Shown one piece after another: positions 60,204 through 64,000 of a stretch of 64,000 nt of DNA (within the stretch, counting starts at the first letter, position 1; each line of letters begins with the position of its first letter). Below the pieces are notes generated by a model. It had not been told where the DNA came from, did not search any database, and saw nothing but the letters and a program-made list of their open reading frames with translations. Both the position numbers and the translations under genes were made by a program. The stretch lies in the NCBI GenBank assembly GCA_905250115.1, contig CAJNOI010000194.1:62001-126000 (forward strand). Direction: 5' to 3'. The DNA comes from Adineta steineri (Eukaryota > Rotifera > Eurotatoria > Adinetida > Adinetidae).

Positions 60204-62788
60204 CGTATGCAGTAATGATGGAATATTTTTCGATAAATTCCCGTATACAGTAAATGAATCTTGAAATAAATAGAAGGAAAAAACACCTTATGATTATGAA
60301 ATACGTATGTAGATATATGTGTGAGTTGTTTATTTAATGACACGAACGAGAAGAAAAAGAAAAGAACAGAAAAGAATGTATAACAAGGAGAATAAGAACA
60401 ACAGAAAGATGTGTGTGCGTTTATATACATGTATAGACATACACAAGTGAAAAGGAAAATGCCATAGTGATTCATGGAAAAATACCATAAGTTACACTTA
60501 ATATTAGTAAATGGAAAATACCGATATGTAGTATGATTATACATGTTGTAATAATCCATAACAATGATTAATAATAAAATTGAAACACGAATAATATTCA
60601 AATAGTTGTATAGCACGAGCTTGTTTCTTATCGTTTTTGTTTTTTACTTCCCTTTTTTTTCATCATATGATACTATAGAAAGACGTCAATAATCCTACAA
60701 ATAAAGTATGATCATACGATAAAGTTCTGTTATTGTCTTAGAGAATGTAATGTTTGAGATAAAGATGAAGAGTGGGTGTAGATTTCATCTGTTCGTGAGA
60801 TATTCTATCATACTTGCCATCCTCTTCCAGTTAAATCCTTCTCAATAACTTTACAAACAATCTCGATCTATATTACTAATATGTGCTATTGGATGACCTT
60901 TACCAATAAAATTGAAATATATAAATGTATTGGTCAGCATAACATATAATTGTAATACGTCTCATCGTTTTTTGCATCATAATATCACTATCATCAGATT
61001 TAGAACTAAAGATATCTGATCATTTTTTGAATAACTTTTGAAAAGAACAAGACGGAGAGCTGCGATTTTCACCATTCGAAAGAGCAAGATATGAACTATC
61101 CATCAACTTCGTATATTGTGTGTATTTTCACGAATACTCGCGGTAATCTCAGTTGTTTATCTTGTTCTTTTTAATAGTTATTCAAAAAAATGATCAAATG
61201 CCTTTTATTTTGTATTCAATAATAGAATATGAGATTGCAATCCTAATATTCATTTGGCAATATTGTTTTACTAAAATATATATATATATATATATATATC
61301 ATTGGTGAAAATGCTGAAACGAGCAGAGATAGGTATGAAGTCTTTATAAAGAAATAAGATAAAAATAAATAAATAAAATCTTAAACAGAACTCAAGTAGG
61401 TTTTATAAAAAATAGCAAATTTTCTCTTCGAGGAAAACAAAATTATCGGAGATTGAATGTAATCAAAGCGTAGATTTCCATGTTGCTTCAACGATGTATT
61501 CTACGTTCCTGAGAGTATGAGGGCAGTGAGGATGTGGGTAAAGATAATTCATTACTCTATTTCTCATATATCTTATTAACATCTAGACCCGAGAGATCAA
61601 AATATTCAATAATTTAATAAGATAAATTTAATGGAACATACGCATTCCTGATCCATTCATCTTTTGTCATCTCTTGACCTAATATTTGAAATGAATTTGC
61701 TCAAGCTTCCTCCATTTTTTTCCACTATAATAAACTGACTAACGATCTTTTGCATAATCAAAACTAAGCATTTTCATTCGCGTCATTGTGAAAATAAAAA
61801 GAAATTATTTTCGAGACTCGAAATGCATTCAAATAAATATGAGCATGCATAGTATATAATAAACAATCAAGAATATACAAAATAAATATCGCTCTTTTAA
61901 ATATTTGTTTTAACCTTCTCATGTCACACATTCTCTTGCATTTGACACAAGTAAAAGAATGACAATTTTTTTTCATCATTTGAGTCATGATAATCAGAAT
62001 ATAATTCAGTTTTCTGTTTCTTGAGAATGTGTGTGTGGATGGATGGATATAAGCGTATACTCTTTACCCACATCCGATTAATAAATCTACAAATAAATTA
62101 CTTTTGTTTCCTATTAAACTCGTAACGATAAACAGCTGGTTGAAATTGTTTTCAAAACTCGTGAGATTGTTCTTTTCTCGTTAGTGTATAATTTATATTT
62201 GTTTTGGACAAAAAATTCAGCTGTCGCGTTTTCTTGAAGATCAATGCAAGAAAAATAAGGAGAAACGACAAAACTGTTCGACAAACACACACACATCATT
62301 CTCAGTTGGCAAGTGCACGCTGGTGATTATTAATTCAATTCTTTTTATTTTATTTTATTTTATAACATAAACTCAGATGGTTTTCAAGTACAGTCAAATA
62401 TCTCTTTTTAACCTTATAAACTATTTAAAATTTCTCAAAAATCTCCTCCAAAATTGACTTAGTTTTAATATTCACAGAGAGGCAATCTGTGTATAACAAA
62501 TATAGAGTGTTTCAAGAGTTCCTTAAAAAGAATTTGAATATCATACTTATGACTCGAACAAACAAGCTGATTTTTTCTCATTGATAGAGATACGTTCAAG
62601 TTGAGTGTGGATGTGATACTAATGAAATACCCACACCCTTTCTAATGAGAAATATATGTTAGATGAAATTATCGAATTATTTTCCTTTAGTATTATAAAC
62701 CAATACAAACATTCGTTTCAAAGCAACACTTATTTGATATTCGTGATATAAACAACTATTCTTAATCTGTAACAATAGTAAAGTTGTA
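60204..62788. repeat. Cullin upstream region: duplicated flank with a ~1.3-kb insertion
   Basis: 60204-60400 and 61728-62660 together match the flank of copy B (52539-53700). The intervening ~1.3 kb is absent there. It contains an inverted-repeat element (61017-61196), a (TA)n run at ~61277-61300, and a G-rich patch GAGGATGTGGGTAAAG at ~61530. No gene is seen. CCCACACCC occurs at ~62630, telomere-like. The FkbM gene begins at 62789. Confidence 0.75.
61017..61196. mobile_element. Small inverted-repeat element
   Basis: TGATCATTTTTTGAATAACT at 61017 is mirrored by AGTTATTCAAAAAAATGATCA ending at 61196; the likeness runs on into AAAAGAACAAGA (~38 bp per arm). The ~100 bp in between are non-coding. 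Form fits a short MITE or a stable hairpin. Confidence 0.6.
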
Positions 62789-63778
62789 ATGCAGTTTTCC
62801 CTATCTAAATTCTTCTTTCGACAAAAGTGTCGTTTGGTATTTATTATATTGGTTATAATCGTACTAAGTATCGTTTATTATCCGCAAAAGATATTAATCG
62901 TTCCAACAACAACTACTAGAATAGACGTACCGGTGACTTTTCCAATATTGAACTTATCTCCAAACGTAAATATAGTTGATTTACGAAGTGAAACGAAAGA
63001 AAATTATACGTGTATTAAAACAAAACGTTTGTTCGTCATTCAAACAACAATCTGTCTTCATGATTTTCGAGATGCAGTTAGCAGAAGAATTTTTATGCAA
63101 AAAATCTGGGAAGAAGATCTTCTGAATAGATTATTACAGTTTATGAAAAAATATCCTCAAATGAATTTCATCGATGTTGGAGCAAATGTTGGAACATATA
63201 CAATGTTCGCAGCTTCTTCTGGAAGATATGTAATATCAATCGAATGTTTTAAACCAAATATCGACCGAATTCGTAACGCAATTCAAATTGAAAAACTTCA
63301 CGATAAAGTGACACTTCTAGGTAATGCGATTTACTCAGAAACTGGTCGTTATTTCAAAATGAAATCTAATCCATTCAATATTGGTTCACAAGCAGTTATT
63401 ACAAATAGTACAGCTAATCAATCGGATTATAACGATATTTTTGTCGTGAAAACTATTCAATTCAATGATATTCTACCTGTATTAAAAGCAAAAAATATTC
63501 AACATGCTGTGATGAAAATTGATATTCAATGGGCAGAAACGTATCTTTGTCAAGCTGGAAATCAAATTTTTGATTCAGTGAATATTCCTGTCATTCTTGT
63601 CGAATGGGATATTGGTGCACGTTTTTATGATCGTCTAAGATATCTTTTAAAATATTTCACCCGACGTGGATACATTCCAACTACCGATATGTGTAATATT
63701 TTGCCTGAAAGAGAGGCTCTTACAACATGGCCAACGCATTTATATTGGATGAAGATGAATCTTTCCGAAATTTGTTAA
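62789..63778 (+). CDS. FkbM-family methyltransferase, type II membrane
   Basis: One exon of 329 codons. The start is basic (FRQKCR) and followed by a helix LVFIILVIIVLSIVYYP, so a signal anchor placing the enzyme in the secretory pathway lumen. The SAM-binding Rossmann core has MNFIDVGANVGTYTMFAASS (motif I), then ISIECFKPNIDRIRNAI with the acidic residue for the SAM ribose, VTLLGNAIYSETG, and VMKIDIQWAETYLC, as in FkbM proteins (KIDVEGxE) with Q-W in place of the usual V/I-E-G. FkbM enzymes O-methylate sugars or polyketides; the substrate here is unknown, a glycan is likely. No introns, unlike the housekeeping genes nearby; FkbM genes are many in bdelloids and often regarded as acquired from outside. 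Confidence 0.85.
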   Translation: MQFSLSKFFFRQKCRLVFIILVIIVLSIVYYPQKILIVPTTTTRIDVPVTFPILNLSPNVNIVDLRSETKENYTCIKTKRLFVIQTTICLHDFRDAVSRRIFMQKIWEEDLLNRLLQFMKKYPQMNFIDVGANVGTYTMFAASSGRYVISIECFKPNIDRIRNAIQIEKLHDKVTLLGNAIYSETGRYFKMKSNPFNIGSQAVITNSTANQSDYNDIFVVKTIQFNDILPVLKAKNIQHAVMKIDIQWAETYLCQAGNQIFDSVNIPVILVEWDIGARFYDRLRYLLKYFTRRGYIPTTDMCNILPEREALTTWPTHLYWMKMNLSEIC

Positions 63779-64000
63779 TGATGATTAAAAACTGTTCATA
63801 TAGGACATTGATATAGATTGAATAGAATGATAAACACGCGAAAATATTCAGTTTTACAGATAATAGTGGAATTTGATCCATACACTGTGTATTTACAGCT
63901 ATTTGCTTTTCTTTTTCTTGTTTCCGTCAGTACATTAATAGAAACTAATGCAGTTATAACGATCTTTCTATTATTTTAAATTGATCTTGTTTTTTTCGAG
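63779..64000. other. 3' flank of the FkbM gene, to the window edge
   Basis: AT-rich, 222 bases, no feature seen. Confidence 0.6.

Noticed and set aside
60200-60616. 138-codon minus-strand frame, Phe/Tyr-rich
   Set aside because: It overlaps cullin exon 1 and its duplicated promoter in another frame; composition reflects T-rich DNA.
1-64000. tRNA, rRNA and CRISPR arrays
   Set aside because: Scanned by eye for T-loop (GGTTCGA) cloverleaf sets and for regularly spaced repeats; none found. A covariance-model search would be needed to exclude divergent RNAs.

Overview
The window looks like nuclear DNA of a small AT-rich animal, most likely a bdelloid rotifer (Adineta/Rotaria type). The signs are: animal housekeeping genes (TRIP12, IWS1, NARS1, a cullin-3 relative, a polycystin) cut by many 45-65 bp GT-AG introns; families typical of bdelloids (ADP-ribosyltransferase fused to VCBS/FG-GAP or TPR repeats, NHL-repeat membrane proteins, FkbM methyltransferase, rhodopsin-like receptors); intronless genes that look foreign; many gene fragments; and scattered TGTGGG/CCCACA-type repeats like those I recall for Adineta telomeres. 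The organism is inferred from gene content only.

Layout. 1-5.4 kb: the 3' end of TRIP12, complete IWS1 (10 exons) and a DUF2237 protein, all on +. 5.4-13.5 kb: a rearranged segment with duplicated spacer, a hAT-like end, an intronless fungal-type beta-mannosyltransferase (GT91-like) gene, telomere-like repeat and a decayed PDPR/dimethylglycine-dehydrogenase-type pseudogene. Diverged direct repeats flank this segment, each holding part of a DUF2237/polycystin tail-to-tail junction. 13.6-21.9 kb (-): a complete 24-exon polycystin-1-like gene (2159 codons, every intron phase closes) with a hairpin element in intron 1. 23.5-24.6 kb: a two-exon seven-helix receptor.

26.9-47.1 kb is an accessory region: an ART-TM-VCBS gene, a small orphan membrane protein, an ART-TPR gene (-), two tandem NHL-repeat membrane genes with alternative membrane-anchor first exons, an ART-like gene (-) whose two 5' exons I rebuilt, an AACGC-rich satellite-like block, a non-autonomous piggyBac-like element with TTAA ends, and a DUF4419 gene (-). 

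47.7-62.7 kb is built from duplicated pieces. The right-hand block is NARS1 (+) tail-to-tail with a cullin-3-like gene (-) that carries an extra cullin repeat. The left-hand block (48.6-50.4 kb) is the same pair with internal deletions, so a broken NARS1 is fused to a cullin N-terminus. A third cullin N-terminus lies at 51.8-52.5 kb. Both short cullins stop at nearly the same residue after the predicted BTB-adaptor-binding part. Even the long copies carry lesions: an in-frame TGA in NARS1 and a frameshift before the cullin neddylation domain. An intronless FkbM methyltransferase (62.8-63.8 kb) closes the window.

Working together: the housekeeping genes are unrelated single units. The accessory genes share a theme of membrane-anchored beta-propellers (VCBS, NHL) and ADP-ribosyltransferase folds, consistent with receptor-like or defence roles, but this is inference. 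The best candidates for something undescribed are the extra-repeat cullin with its N-terminal-only siblings, the cytosolic-ART/extracellular double-propeller protein, and the NHL genes with switchable anchors.
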